A stretch of 19,037 nt of DNA, taken from Bacillota bacterium. GTDB taxonomy: Bacteria; Bacillota; UBA4882; UBA8346. The stretch spans positions 1 to 19,037 of the forward strand of contig JAEWZY010000064.1 of the NCBI GenBank assembly GCA_023394955.1. The letters run 5' to 3'. Of the stretch, positions 7,816 to 14,977 are shown piece after piece (the stretch's first letter is position 1; each line of letters starts with the position of its first letter). Made by a program: the position numbers and the translations under genes. The notes below the pieces were generated by a model. The model saw only the letters and a list, made by a program, of their open reading frames with translations, searched no databases and was not told where the DNA came from.

Positions 7816-9237
7816 ATGCGGTCCACTTTTTTCGGCTTAGAAATCGGTTACCGGGGGTTAGTAACCCATCAAGCGGCGCTTGATGTTACCGGGCATAATA
7901 TGAGTAATGCCAGTACTCCCGGATATTCCAGGCAAACGGCGGTGATTACCAGTACCGATCCCTTTACATATCCGGCGTTCAACCGGAGCAACAAGCCGGG
8001 GCAGATGGGTACCGGTTCTCAAGTTTCGGAGATACTAAGGATCCGGGACGAACTGATTGACACCCAAATTTGGCGGAACAATTCTTGTTTGGGGTATTGG
8101 GAGTCCCGCGGCAATTTGTTGGGCCAGTTGGAATCGGTTGTCAACGAACCGGATACGGAGAGCGGTAATATTCGTACTGTAGTGGACGCCTTTTGGAAGG
8201 CGATGGAGAACTTTTCAAAGTCTCCCGATGCTATGGAACTGCGAGTACCTTTGCTGGAAGCGTCGATAACGATGGCCGATTTTATTCGAAATGACTATAC
8301 TCAGTTTGAATTGCTCCGTAAAGATACTAATCAGCGGATTGTGAACAAAGTGAATGAATTAAACCAATTGGCTGCCGAAATAGGGAAATTGAACGATCAG
8401 ATCGGCAAGCTCACCGCCTTGGGAGATAACCCCAATGATTTATTTGATAAAAGGGATTTGTTGGTAGATAAAGTCTCAAAGATTGTTAATATCTCTAAAA
8501 CAGTGGATGCGCAAGGCAGGATGTCATTGACTGTCCAGGGTATTCCCTTGGTGCACGGGATTACATCCAATAAAATTACTGCGGTCCCCAATCCTAACGA
8601 TGAGGGTATGGTCGAACTCCGCTGGCAGGCATTGGACATGCCGGTTGATGTCCGTAATGGCGAACTCGAAGGGCTGATTGAAGTTCGAGACCAAATTATT
8701 CCCGAAATTTTAAATGATTTAGATAATTATGCCAGCACTTTGATTACCGCTATCAATGATTTGCACCGGACCGGTTATGGACTTGACGGTAGCACCGGAA
8801 ATGACTTTTTCATCGGTACTGGCGCAAGCGATATTTATGTCTCATCACGAATTAATGATGGTGACGATGGTTTGAGGCGCATAGCCGCGTCCTCAAGTAA
8901 GGAAGGTTTAGAGGGAAATAATAAGATCGCTTTGGCCATGGCGGAATTGGTCGATCTGAAGTTGTTGAATAACCGTACTGCAACTATGGGCGAATTCATG
9001 GGAGGATTAATTTCAAAAATAGGCTCTTGGGCGCAGGAAGCCAAATTGAACACGAAACATTACAATTTATTAATTGAAAATTTGAATAATAAACGGGAGT
9101 CGGTCAGCGGCGTTTCCATGGAAGAAGAGACTACCAATATGCTCCGTTTTAACCAGGGTTTTAATGCGGCGGCTAAAATCATTAACGTGATGGATGAAAT
9201 GTTAGACGTAATCGTGAATAGATTGAAGCTCTTTTAG
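7816..9237 (+). CDS. flgK: Flagellar hook-associated protein 1, FlgK
   Basis: FlgK is the first hook-filament junction protein, secreted through the flagellar export channel. The 473-residue product begins with the rod-hook family N-terminus (FGLEIGYRGLVTHQAALDVT, GHNMSNASTPGYSRQ) and ends with the matching C-terminal helix (VSGVSMEEETTNMLRFNQ, AAKIINVMDEMLDVIVNRL). The length is within the normal range, so only a modest central domain is present. AAGGGG lies ten bases before the ATG. The TAG stop is the first three bases of a TAGGC repeat island, which separates flgK from flgL by 136 bases. Confidence 0.95.
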   Translation: MRSTFFGLEIGYRGLVTHQAALDVTGHNMSNASTPGYSRQTAVITSTDPFTYPAFNRSNKPGQMGTGSQVSEILRIRDELIDTQIWRNNSCLGYWESRGNLLGQLESVVNEPDTESGNIRTVVDAFWKAMENFSKSPDAMELRVPLLEASITMADFIRNDYTQFELLRKDTNQRIVNKVNELNQLAAEIGKLNDQIGKLTALGDNPNDLFDKRDLLVDKVSKIVNISKTVDAQGRMSLTVQGIPLVHGITSNKITAVPNPNDEGMVELRWQALDMPVDVRNGELEGLIEVRDQIIPEILNDLDNYASTLITAINDLHRTGYGLDGSTGNDFFIGTGASDIYVSSRINDGDDGLRRIAASSSKEGLEGNNKIALAMAELVDLKLLNNRTATMGEFMGGLISKIGSWAQEAKLNTKHYNLLIENLNNKRESVSGVSMEEETTNMLRFNQGFNAAAKIINVMDEMLDVIVNRLKLF

Positions 9238-9353
9238 GCGAGACAGGCGTGAGGCAAGAGGGAATGGGTAAAAGCGCTTATGCAGTTTAATATGGCAATC
9301 AAACATATAGTTAAAGGATTTTTCTCTTGCCCGACGTCTTTGCCTTACGTCTA
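9235..9353 (+). repeat. TAGGC-type inverted-repeat island between flgK and flgL
   Basis: The left arm starts at the flgK stop and reads TAGGCGAGACAGGCGTGAGG then CAAGAGGG. The right arm (9324-9353) is its approximate inverted complement, CTCTTGCCCGACGTCTTTGC then CTTACGTCTAA. GGCAAGAG (9253-9260) and CTCTTGCC (9324-9331) pair perfectly. The 63-base core between them has no homology I recognise. The same words recur in later spacers of this window. Confidence 0.6.
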
Positions 9354-9373
9354 AAAGTTAAGGAGGGTTTGTA

Positions 9374-11449
9374 ATGCGCGTGTCGTTAAATATGATTTAT
9401 GGCAATTACGGCAACAATTTACGTCGGTTGGAGTCGGATCTTTATGATTTGAATAATAAAATTGTCACTGAGCGGCGGATTAACAAACCTTCGGACGATC
9501 CGGTCGGCGCCGCCCTTAGCATGCGGTACCGGACGACTTTGACCAAGATCGAACAATACACCTCGAATTCGAATGACGCCGTTAGTTGGTTGAATATTAC
9601 CGATGCCGCGTTATATGATGTAAACCAATATCTACAAGCGATTCGTGAAGATTTGGTCAACTGCGATACCCCATCTTTAAGTAAGGAAGGATCCTTAGCC
9701 CTTGCTAATAAATTGGCGGAGTATAAAGATGGGCTTATGGAAGTCGCCAACTCCACCTTGGGTGGGCGGTACGTTTTTGGCGGCGATAAAGTCACGGTTC
9801 CGCCCTATGTGAAGCGGGCAGTGGTTTCGGGCGATATTTTGAAATTGAATTATATGAACACCGTCGATGTCACCGCAGTTAGCAATCAGTTTACCGTCGG
9901 CCTGGACGGAAAGACGCCGGTAACGATTACCTTGAGTAATTTAAAAACCTACGACGGTTCCGCCGGTAACGATTTGAACGCTCTGGCGGACGATATTCAA
10001 AGTCAATTGGACTATGCTTATGAAATCGGCCAGTTTAGCGTCCCGGTACGGGTAAAGGTTACGCCCGAGAATAAATTGACTTTCTATGCGGGGACTAATC
10101 CTTCGGACGGGGTCCATACCATCGTTTTAGGCGACTCCGGCCAAGCTTTGCTGGGTCAATTAGGATTCAACGCCAATGCCAATACCAAGGAATTGGTGGG
10201 GACCAATCAATTGAGCGGAACGATCCAAGTAGCGGGAAGTCCGGGATTAATAACTGGGACAGCTCAAAATGGCGGAGCGACAACGATTGAGCTGGCTGCT
10301 GCCGATTCTCAAGGAGCGGATTATTATAACGGCTGGACGATAAAGATTACTAGTGGTCCTGGAGCGGGGCAAACACGAAAAGTTTTTGATTATGACGGAG
10401 CGGATGTAATAATTGATCCGGCTAACCCTTGGACGCCCGCCCCCGACGGGACCTCTACTTATGCCTTATACCCGCCGACAGTGGGCGGCGCCGCCGGCGC
10501 GAGCAATGGACCGCCTCCCACGATTACCTTGGATAATTATGACATCCCGGCCGATTATTATGTGGGAATGCCAATCACTATTACCAGCGGAACGGGGTTG
10601 GATCAGACAAGGACCATTGTATCTTATGATCCGGCGACCCGAACGGCAGTAGTCGATGAAGAGTGGGGCGTGCTGCCGGGTCCGGCTTCAGGCTATGCGA
10701 TTGATCCAAATTATACCACTGTGTCCAGCAGTAAGTTTCAGATAAGGGTAGGTAACGAACTGACCCAGGAGATTAGCCTGATTGCGGGTGATTATACAGC
10801 CGAAGAGTTTGCCGCCGAGCTTGAAGCCAGGATCCAGGAACGGGGCGGCGCTTATGCTAATATTCAAGTGACTGTGACCAACGATAACCGGCTGCGGATC
10901 GTCGACGCTTCGGGAAATCCCCAGAAAATTGAATTGGGGTCCGGTTCCTCAGCGGATATGCTTTGGAAGATGGGCTTTGAGGACGGGGTCTATTCGGAGC
11001 GACTGGTGATGAACTACGAAGGGAATCAGGGCATTACCGAGTATGACGTCAACGCCGGAGTGCGGGTTGAGATCAACACTATCGGGGATAAGATTTTTGA
11101 CCCCATCTTTCAGCATATCGACGAGGCGATCCAGAGTCTTCGGGCCGCAATGACTAATAATAATGCGCGGACTCGCGATCTGCTCACCGATTCGTTGGCT
11201 CGGATTGAAGAGGATCTCTCGCGGGTCTTGGTAACCGAAACCAAAGTCGGCTCTAAGGTTAACCGGGTAGAGTACAATCTGACCCGGCTGGGCGCCTCCA
11301 AAGAAACTGTAACCACCTTATTAAGCGATACTGAGGATCTGGATATAACTCAGGCTGCTCTTGATTTGGCCGCTAAAGAACTTGCCTATCACGCCGCTCT
11401 TAAAGCCGGCTCCAAAATCTTACAAGTGTCGTTGCTGGATTATGTTTAA
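9374..11449 (+). CDS. flgL: Flagellar hook-associated protein 3, FlgL, with large central insertion
   Basis: FlgL joins FlgK to the flagellin filament. The N-terminus (MRVSLNMIYGNYGNNLRRLE, NKPSDDPVGAALSMRYR) and C-terminus (AALDLAAKELAYHAALKAGS) are those of FlgL. The product is 691 residues where about 300 is common, the excess forming a central insert of about residues 165-540. This insert shows two duplicated modules. A pair of alpha/beta units at about 170-265 and 455-535 share a pattern of beta hairpin, acidic helix, then VKVTPENKLTFYA or VTVTNDNRLRIVD, ending LGF/MGF. Nested inside are two repeats, 317-367 (YYNGWTIKITSGPGAGQTRK) and 395-445 (YYVGMPITITSGTGLDQTRT), of a type I associate with phage tail and surface proteins. 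The insert is probably displayed on the outside of the junction. AAGGAGGG gives a strong start signal. Confidence 0.93.
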   Translation: MRVSLNMIYGNYGNNLRRLESDLYDLNNKIVTERRINKPSDDPVGAALSMRYRTTLTKIEQYTSNSNDAVSWLNITDAALYDVNQYLQAIREDLVNCDTPSLSKEGSLALANKLAEYKDGLMEVANSTLGGRYVFGGDKVTVPPYVKRAVVSGDILKLNYMNTVDVTAVSNQFTVGLDGKTPVTITLSNLKTYDGSAGNDLNALADDIQSQLDYAYEIGQFSVPVRVKVTPENKLTFYAGTNPSDGVHTIVLGDSGQALLGQLGFNANANTKELVGTNQLSGTIQVAGSPGLITGTAQNGGATTIELAAADSQGADYYNGWTIKITSGPGAGQTRKVFDYDGADVIIDPANPWTPAPDGTSTYALYPPTVGGAAGASNGPPPTITLDNYDIPADYYVGMPITITSGTGLDQTRTIVSYDPATRTAVVDEEWGVLPGPASGYAIDPNYTTVSSSKFQIRVGNELTQEISLIAGDYTAEEFAAELEARIQERGGAYANIQVTVTNDNRLRIVDASGNPQKIELGSGSSADMLWKMGFEDGVYSERLVMNYEGNQGITEYDVNAGVRVEINTIGDKIFDPIFQHIDEAIQSLRAAMTNNNARTRDLLTDSLARIEEDLSRVLVTETKVGSKVNRVEYNLTRLGASKETVTTLLSDTEDLDITQAALDLAAKELAYHAALKAGSKILQVSLLDYV

Positions 11450-11469
11450 GGCAAGAGGAGGAAGCTTTG

Positions 11470-11922
11470 ATGAAGGTCAATACTAAGTTTTTCGGCCCGG
11501 TTGAGATTGATGAGGAAGAGCTGCTAGTTTTTGAGCATGGAATCCCGGGATTTGAAGATAAGCGCCGCTTTTTTTTGGCTAAGTATAGCGCGGATTCGCC
11601 GTTCCATGTTTTACAGTCGCTGGACGAGCCCGGACCGGCTTTCATCCTGATCAGCCTGGAGCAGGTCGCGCCGGGATATTTGATGGAGTTAACCGATGAG
11701 GTGGTTGAGGTGTTGAAGATCGATCAACCGGAGGACGTGGCCGTGTACGCGATTGTCACTATACCCGGTGAACTGGCCGAGGCAACGGTAAATCTGGCGG
11801 CGCCGCTAGCGATCAATACCCGCGAAAAGCTGGGGAAACAGGTTATTTTGACTAATCCGTCCTATGGTTTGAAACACCCGTTATTCTCGGGCGATCCAGT
11901 TCCGGTAAAGGCGGTAAAATAG
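11470..11922 (+). CDS. fliW: Flagellar assembly factor FliW
   Basis: FliW binds either flagellin or CsrA. When flagellin has been secreted, free FliW sequesters CsrA and relieves translational repression of flagellin. The 150-residue product has the family sequence FGPVEIDEEELLVFEHGIPG, then FILISLEQVAPGYLMEL, VAVYAIVTIP, VNLAAPLAINT and the C-terminal NPSYGLKHPLF. AGGAGG at 11456-11461 lies eight bases before the ATG; a TTG directly in front (11467) is in frame but less likely. This Shine-Dalgarno is embedded in the repeat word AAGGCAAGAGG that follows the flgL stop. In B. subtilis fliW and csrA are adjacent; here 446 bases separate them. Confidence 0.95.
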   Translation: MKVNTKFFGPVEIDEEELLVFEHGIPGFEDKRRFFLAKYSADSPFHVLQSLDEPGPAFILISLEQVAPGYLMELTDEVVEVLKIDQPEDVAVYAIVTIPGELAEATVNLAAPLAINTREKLGKQVILTNPSYGLKHPLFSGDPVPVKAVK

Positions 11923-11955
11923 GCCAAAGGTTAGAGATACAAGTTGTGGTTATGT

Positions 11956-11986
11956 TTGATAGTTTTCAAGAAAAAGTTTTTATAAA
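11956..11986 (+). promoter_or_regulatory. Candidate sigma-70-type promoter after fliW
   Basis: TTGATA (11956-11961) and TATAAA (11981-11986) resemble -35 and -10 boxes, but the 19-base spacer is longer than the ideal 17. If used, transcription would begin near 11993, at the 5' base of the structured element that follows. It could drive that RNA alone or also csrA. Confidence 0.3.
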
Positions 11987-11992
11987 TGTGTC

Positions 11993-12091
11993 GAAAAGCG
12001 CGGCGATATGTAAAGTATCGCCTTGATTGTTGTATGGGCAAAAGGTATGAGTTTCTTCCCATGGCTCGAGCCTTCCGCCGCACGCTTTTTT
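11993..12091 (+). ncRNA. Candidate structured RNA between fliW and csrA
   Basis: About 100 bases with several complementary segments. AGCGCGGCG (11997-12005) can pair with CGCCGCACGCT (12076-12086), broken only by a two-base bulge, and the 3' arm runs into six Ts (12086-12091) like a terminator. An alternative perfect hairpin GGCGATA/TATCGCC (12002-12008 with 12016-12022) competes for the same bases. ATGGG/CCCAT (12033-12037 with 12058-12062) and the palindrome GGCTCGAGCC (12063-12072) add further structure. There is no GGA, so it is not a CsrB-like sponge. I do not recognise a known riboswitch class. A 65-codon frame (11986-12183) spans it but resembles no protein I know and has no ribosome binding site. 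Confidence 0.35.
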
Positions 12092-12180
12092 GTCAACTTT
12101 TCTCCCAACTCGGCAGGTTTTTAATGCCAAAAAGAGAATTATTCTTCACATCATTGTCAATAATGAGCATAAATGAGGAA

Positions 12181-12351
12181 TAGGCAAGAGGCGTGAGATA
12201 GCGTTGGCAGATAAAATCAAGTAAAAGACAAGAAAGAGCAGAAAAAAACCAATTTAACCAGGCATGGTGTACCGTAAGGCTTTAACTAATCTCCTACTAT
12301 TTGCCTGATGTTTAAGATTTCACTTAGGCCTCAAGCCTTGCGCCTTATGAC
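12181..12351 (+). repeat. TAGGC-type inverted-repeat island upstream of csrA
   Basis: The left arm TAGGCAAGAGGCGTGAGATA (12181-12200) and the right arm at about 12299-12351, which contains TTTGCCTGATG, TTAGGCCTCAAGCCTTGCG and CCTTATGAC, are approximate inverted complements around a 95-base core. The right arm ends five bases before the csrA Shine-Dalgarno. With the preceding candidate RNA it fills the 446-base spacer between fliW and csrA; no gene is convincing there. Confidence 0.55.
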
Positions 12352-12368
12352 AATCAAGGAGGATTCCA

Positions 12369-12593
12369 ATGCTCGTTTTAACACGGAAATTAAATGAAAG
12401 CATCATGGTTGGCGACGATGTGAAGATCACGATTGTCGATGTTAAAGGCGATCAGGTAAAGTTGGGGATTAATGCCCCCCGTCAGGTTGCGGTCCATCGT
12501 GAGGAAGTCTACCGGGAGATCCGGAAAGAGAACCAATTAGCCGCTGAAGGCAGCGCCAATCTGGAAGCTTTGGGGAAGATGTTTAAGAAATAG
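12369..12593 (+). CDS. csrA: Carbon storage regulator CsrA, flagellin translational repressor
   Basis: CsrA is a small dimeric RNA-binding protein that recognises GGA in hairpin loops and, in Gram-positive flagellated bacteria, represses flagellin translation. The 74-residue product has the canonical N-terminal strands MLVLTRKLNESIMVGDDVKI (1-20), then VKLGINAPRQVAVHREEVY (about 31-49) with the RNA-contacting R38 and R44 region, and a helical tail. The length matches the FliW-responsive class with an extended C-terminus. AAGGAGG at 12356-12362 lies six bases before the ATG. The gene lies between fliW and flagellin, and its TAG stop again opens a repeat-like TAGGCGCGGAGGCGG. Confidence 0.95.
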   Translation: MLVLTRKLNESIMVGDDVKITIVDVKGDQVKLGINAPRQVAVHREEVYREIRKENQLAAEGSANLEALGKMFKK

Positions 12594-12636
12594 GCGCGGA
12601 GGCGGAGCGGGTTTTTAGGTTAGGCGCTTGACGTGT
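12591..12636 (+). repeat. Partial TAGGC-type purine-rich repeat after csrA
   Basis: TAGGCGCGGAGGCGGAGCGG begins at the csrA stop and is followed by a second copy-like AGGTTAGGCGCTTGACGTG. Only one orientation is evident, so this looks like a half element of the islands at 9235 and 12181. It ends before the candidate flagellin promoter. Confidence 0.4.
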
Positions 12637-12662
12637 TTCTTTTTAAGTGGCCCAAATAGGGC

Positions 12663-12690
12663 TAAAGTTTTTTGGAATTTATTTCGAAAT
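12663..12690 (+). promoter_or_regulatory. Candidate sigma-28 (SigD) promoter of the flagellin gene
   Basis: TAAA (12663-12666) and TTCGAAAT (12683-12690), separated by 16 bases, approximate the sigma-28 pattern TAAA-N15-GCCGATAA. The -10 matches at the central CGA and the terminal AT region; the spacing is one base long. Its place about 107 bases before the flagellin start and after a csrA stop is where a late flagellar promoter is expected. The predicted transcript starts near 12697. Confidence 0.5.
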
Positions 12691-12705
12691 AAGTAGTAAG
12701 ATTCG

Positions 12706-12787
12706 GGAACTTGTTCCGGACGGCCGACCGGAATAAGGGGACGAATAAATACGGGTAAGGATACCCGAATTTAAAAAATCAAGGAGG
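12706..12787 (+). promoter_or_regulatory. Flagellin mRNA leader with candidate CsrA-binding hairpin and Shine-Dalgarno
   Basis: CGGGTA (12752-12757) and TACCCG (12762-12767) form a perfect 6-bp stem whose loop is exactly AGGA, the classic CsrA target presentation. About 25 bases downstream the Shine-Dalgarno AAGGAGG (12781-12787) provides a second GGA site nine bases before the ATG. Further GGA triplets lie at 12706, 12718, 12730 and 12739, partly in the stem TTCCGG/CCGGAA (12714-12719 with 12728-12733). The architecture parallels the two-site hag leader of B. subtilis, where bridging of both sites blocks ribosome binding. Confidence 0.65.
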
Positions 12788-12796
12788 AAATACAAG

Positions 12797-14395
12797 ATGA
12801 GAATCAATAATAACATCCCGGCGCTTAACGCTCATCGGAACCTGGGAATGGTTGGGACCAACAACCAGAAGTCCATGGAGAAGTTATCATCCGGTTTCCG
12901 GATTAACCGGGCCTCTGATGACGCGGCCGGGCTGGCGATTTCCGAGACCATGCGCAGCCAGATCCGTGGTTTGAACCAAGCCTCCCGGAACGCTCAGGAT
13001 GCGATCTCCCTGACCCAAACCGCCGAGGGCGCGTTAGCCACCAGCCACTCCATCGTCCACCGGATGAGGGAGTTAGCGGTCCAGGCGGCGAACGACACCT
13101 ATACCGCCAACGACCGGATCGAGCTCCAAAAAGAGGTCGACCAGCTTAAGAGTGAATTAGACCGGATCGCCAATACTTCTTCTTTCAACAATAAGAACCT
13201 GTTGGATGGTTCCGCTTCCGCATTGGTCTCCTCGGATAAAGCCAAGACCGAGATTATCATGCGCGGCGCCATCACTGAGAAGGGTGTATCCGCCGAAGGC
13301 ACTTATACGGTTAATTTGACTATGAAAAACGCTGGGACCTCCGCGGTGCTCCTGTCAAACTCCTTCCAGTTAAAGGACGGATCTTTGGCCGATGCTAGCG
13401 CCAAATTAAAAGACTTGAAACAATTCTACGACGCTAGCGGTAAATTCTTGCTTGATAATCCGCAAGAAGTTACCCTGATCGACGGGACCGGCAAAGAAGC
13501 CAAATTCAATCTATATGCGGACGATACTCTGACCGATGTGATGGCTAAGTTGAATACCGCCATGCGTACGGATTTGGGCCAAGGGGATGTCGAAGGAGTA
13601 GGAAGTGGCAGCTTTGTTCAAATGGGCGCCGCTGTTTCCGGAAATACCGGTTTTATGGCGACTCCTTCGGCTTTCGTATTGAGCAGCGCCATTGCCGGCG
13701 CGGAAGGCAACATCACTGTGGTTGCCAACCAAGCCATCGGAAACGCCTTGGGATTCCATACCGCTCGGGAAGCTTCAGAGACTCAGTACACCTATGATAT
13801 TAAAGATCTCGCCGGCACTTCATTGGCGTCTGGGACTATTCAAGGCAATCAATTATTGGGGATCATCCATAAGAATGTTGACGTCATCTTTGACAGCACG
13901 GCTGCGGTAGAGGTTACAGCTGCAGGCGCTGCAAGTGGTGGAGGGTTTGTAATTGGCGCGGCTGCTGGCAGTTACACAACCTATGTCAACCTGATCGACA
14001 ACAGCATGGTCTTCCAGATCGGCTCCAACGAGCTCCAGAATATGGACGCCGCCATCGGCCGGATGGACACAGTCGGCTTAGGATTAAAAAATATCCAGGT
14101 TACCGATGTCCAGTCCGCCAGTAAAGCCATTACCAAACTAGACGAGGCGATCACCAGAATCTCGGCGCAAAGGTCTACCTTGGGCGCTGTCTCCAACCGT
14201 TTGGAGAAGACCATCGACAACTTAGGCATCGCGGCTGAGAATATAGCGGCATCCGAGTCCCGAATCCGCGACGTGGATATGGCTGCCGAAATGATGGAGT
14301 TTACCAAGTTGAACATCCTCCAACAGGCCAGCACCGCTATGTTGGCCCAAGCCAACCAAAAACCCCAACTGGTGCTCCAACTCTTGGGCGGCTGA
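12797..14395 (+). CDS. hag: Flagellin
   Basis: Major filament subunit, secreted by the flagellar export system. The 532-residue product has the canonical D0/D1 N-terminus (MRINNNIPALNAHRNLGMVG, KLSSGFRINRASDDAAGLAI, then SLTQTAEGALATSHSIVHRM) and C-terminus (SRIRDVDMAAEMMEFTKLNI, then QQASTAMLAQANQKPQLVLQ). The roughly 250-residue middle (about 140-395) is the variable, exposed D2/D3 region, rich in Ala, Gly, Ser and Thr, with a flagellin IN-like stretch ADDTLTDVMAKLN near residue 240. At 532 residues it is much larger than B. subtilis Hag (about 300). Codons tend to end in C more than in the neighbours, as expected for a highly expressed gene. The exposed Ser/Thr would be plausible acceptors for the downstream Maf-like enzyme. 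Confidence 0.97.
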   Translation: MRINNNIPALNAHRNLGMVGTNNQKSMEKLSSGFRINRASDDAAGLAISETMRSQIRGLNQASRNAQDAISLTQTAEGALATSHSIVHRMRELAVQAANDTYTANDRIELQKEVDQLKSELDRIANTSSFNNKNLLDGSASALVSSDKAKTEIIMRGAITEKGVSAEGTYTVNLTMKNAGTSAVLLSNSFQLKDGSLADASAKLKDLKQFYDASGKFLLDNPQEVTLIDGTGKEAKFNLYADDTLTDVMAKLNTAMRTDLGQGDVEGVGSGSFVQMGAAVSGNTGFMATPSAFVLSSAIAGAEGNITVVANQAIGNALGFHTAREASETQYTYDIKDLAGTSLASGTIQGNQLLGIIHKNVDVIFDSTAAVEVTAAGAASGGGFVIGAAAGSYTTYVNLIDNSMVFQIGSNELQNMDAAIGRMDTVGLGLKNIQVTDVQSASKAITKLDEAITRISAQRSTLGAVSNRLEKTIDNLGIAAENIAASESRIRDVDMAAEMMEFTKLNILQQASTAMLAQANQKPQLVLQLLGG

Positions 14396-14415
14396 TCATT
14401 CAAAATTTTCAAAAA

Positions 14416-14444
14416 AAGACCCTCCTCGGCCGGGGGTCTTTTTT
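14416..14444 (+). terminator. Rho-independent terminator after flagellin
   Basis: AAGACCCTC (14416-14424) pairs with GGGGGTCTT (14432-14440), a 9-bp stem with one G-T pair, followed by a run of Ts to 14444. It begins 21 bases after the flagellin stop. Confidence 0.9.
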
Positions 14445-14446
14445 AT

Positions 14447-14480
14447 TAGGCAATAGGCGTCGCGTACAAAGTCAAGAGGT
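14447..14480 (+). repeat. Short TAGGC-type repeat after the flagellin terminator
   Basis: TTAGGCAATAGGCGTCGCGT followed by CAAAGTCAAGAGG carries the same words as the larger islands, in one orientation only. It starts directly after the terminator T run. Confidence 0.4.
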
Positions 14481-14512
14481 ATAGACTAGTAAGAAATCAA
14501 GGAGTTGAGATT

Positions 14513-14833
14513 ATGGTTGATATCAATATTAGAAAAGAAATAACAGAGATTGCATTAAAATATGCTGATATTCTAAAACGCGAGTATGATCTTCACAGTA
14601 TGTACTTATATGGATCCTATGCTAAAGGTCATTATCATCAGGATAGTGATATTGATTTGGCCGTAATCACTGACGATTTATCGGGAGATATCATTGAAGA
14701 TACATTTAAATTGATGAAGTATCGCCGGATGGTTGACAACCGGATTGAACCGCACCCGTTTTTAGCGAGGGAATTTACCTTTGAAAATCCAATGGCAAGA
14801 GAAGTCATGGAAACAGGGATATGGATTGTGTAA
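14513..14833 (+). CDS. MNT-type nucleotidyltransferase domain protein, no partner visible
   Basis: A 106-residue minimal nucleotidyltransferase of the DNA polymerase beta fold. It has GSYAKG at 34-39, followed by D46 and D48 in DSDIDL, giving the GS-x10-D-x-D pattern, and VDNRIEPHPF at 74-83 with E79 as the probable third acidic residue. Proteins of this type are usually antitoxins paired with a HEPN toxin; in the studied MntA/HepT pair the enzyme AMPylates the toxin. Here no HEPN gene lies on either side: upstream is the flagellin terminator, downstream 443 bases without a gene. It is more A/T-rich than the flagellar genes, suggesting separate origin. AAGGAG at 14499-14504 lies eight bases before the ATG. 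Confidence 0.85.
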   Translation: MVDINIRKEITEIALKYADILKREYDLHSMYLYGSYAKGHYHQDSDIDLAVITDDLSGDIIEDTFKLMKYRRMVDNRIEPHPFLAREFTFENPMAREVMETGIWIV

Positions 14834-14935
14834 GTTTAATTATTTACAAAAACCGTTTTCTATCAACTCGTGAGATCTATAAAAACTTCCACCTGGATTT
14901 GATCTTAGGTGAAGTATATTTCAGCCTTGCCATTA

Positions 14936-14955
14936 TTCCATGATTGCCCATGGAA
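14936..14955 (+). other. Perfect inverted repeat downstream of the nucleotidyltransferase gene
   Basis: TTCCATG (14936-14942) and CATGGAA (14949-14955) form a 7-bp stem with a 6-base loop. It is not followed by Ts and its role is unknown. Confidence 0.35.
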
Positions 14956-14977
14956 ATAGTAATTTGTAATACAACTC

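Noticed and set aside
11923..12095. CsrB-type CsrA sponge RNA
   Set aside because: The candidate RNA contains no GGA triplets, which such RNAs need in many copies.
11986..12183. 65-codon frame between fliW and csrA
   Set aside because: No Shine-Dalgarno and no known domain; it runs through hairpins and ends only because the following repeat begins with TAG. Treated as a candidate structured RNA.
13981..14412. 143-codon open frame antisense to the flagellin C-terminal region
   Set aside because: It is a shadow of the conserved flagellin end, with no ribosome binding site and no recognisable protein features.
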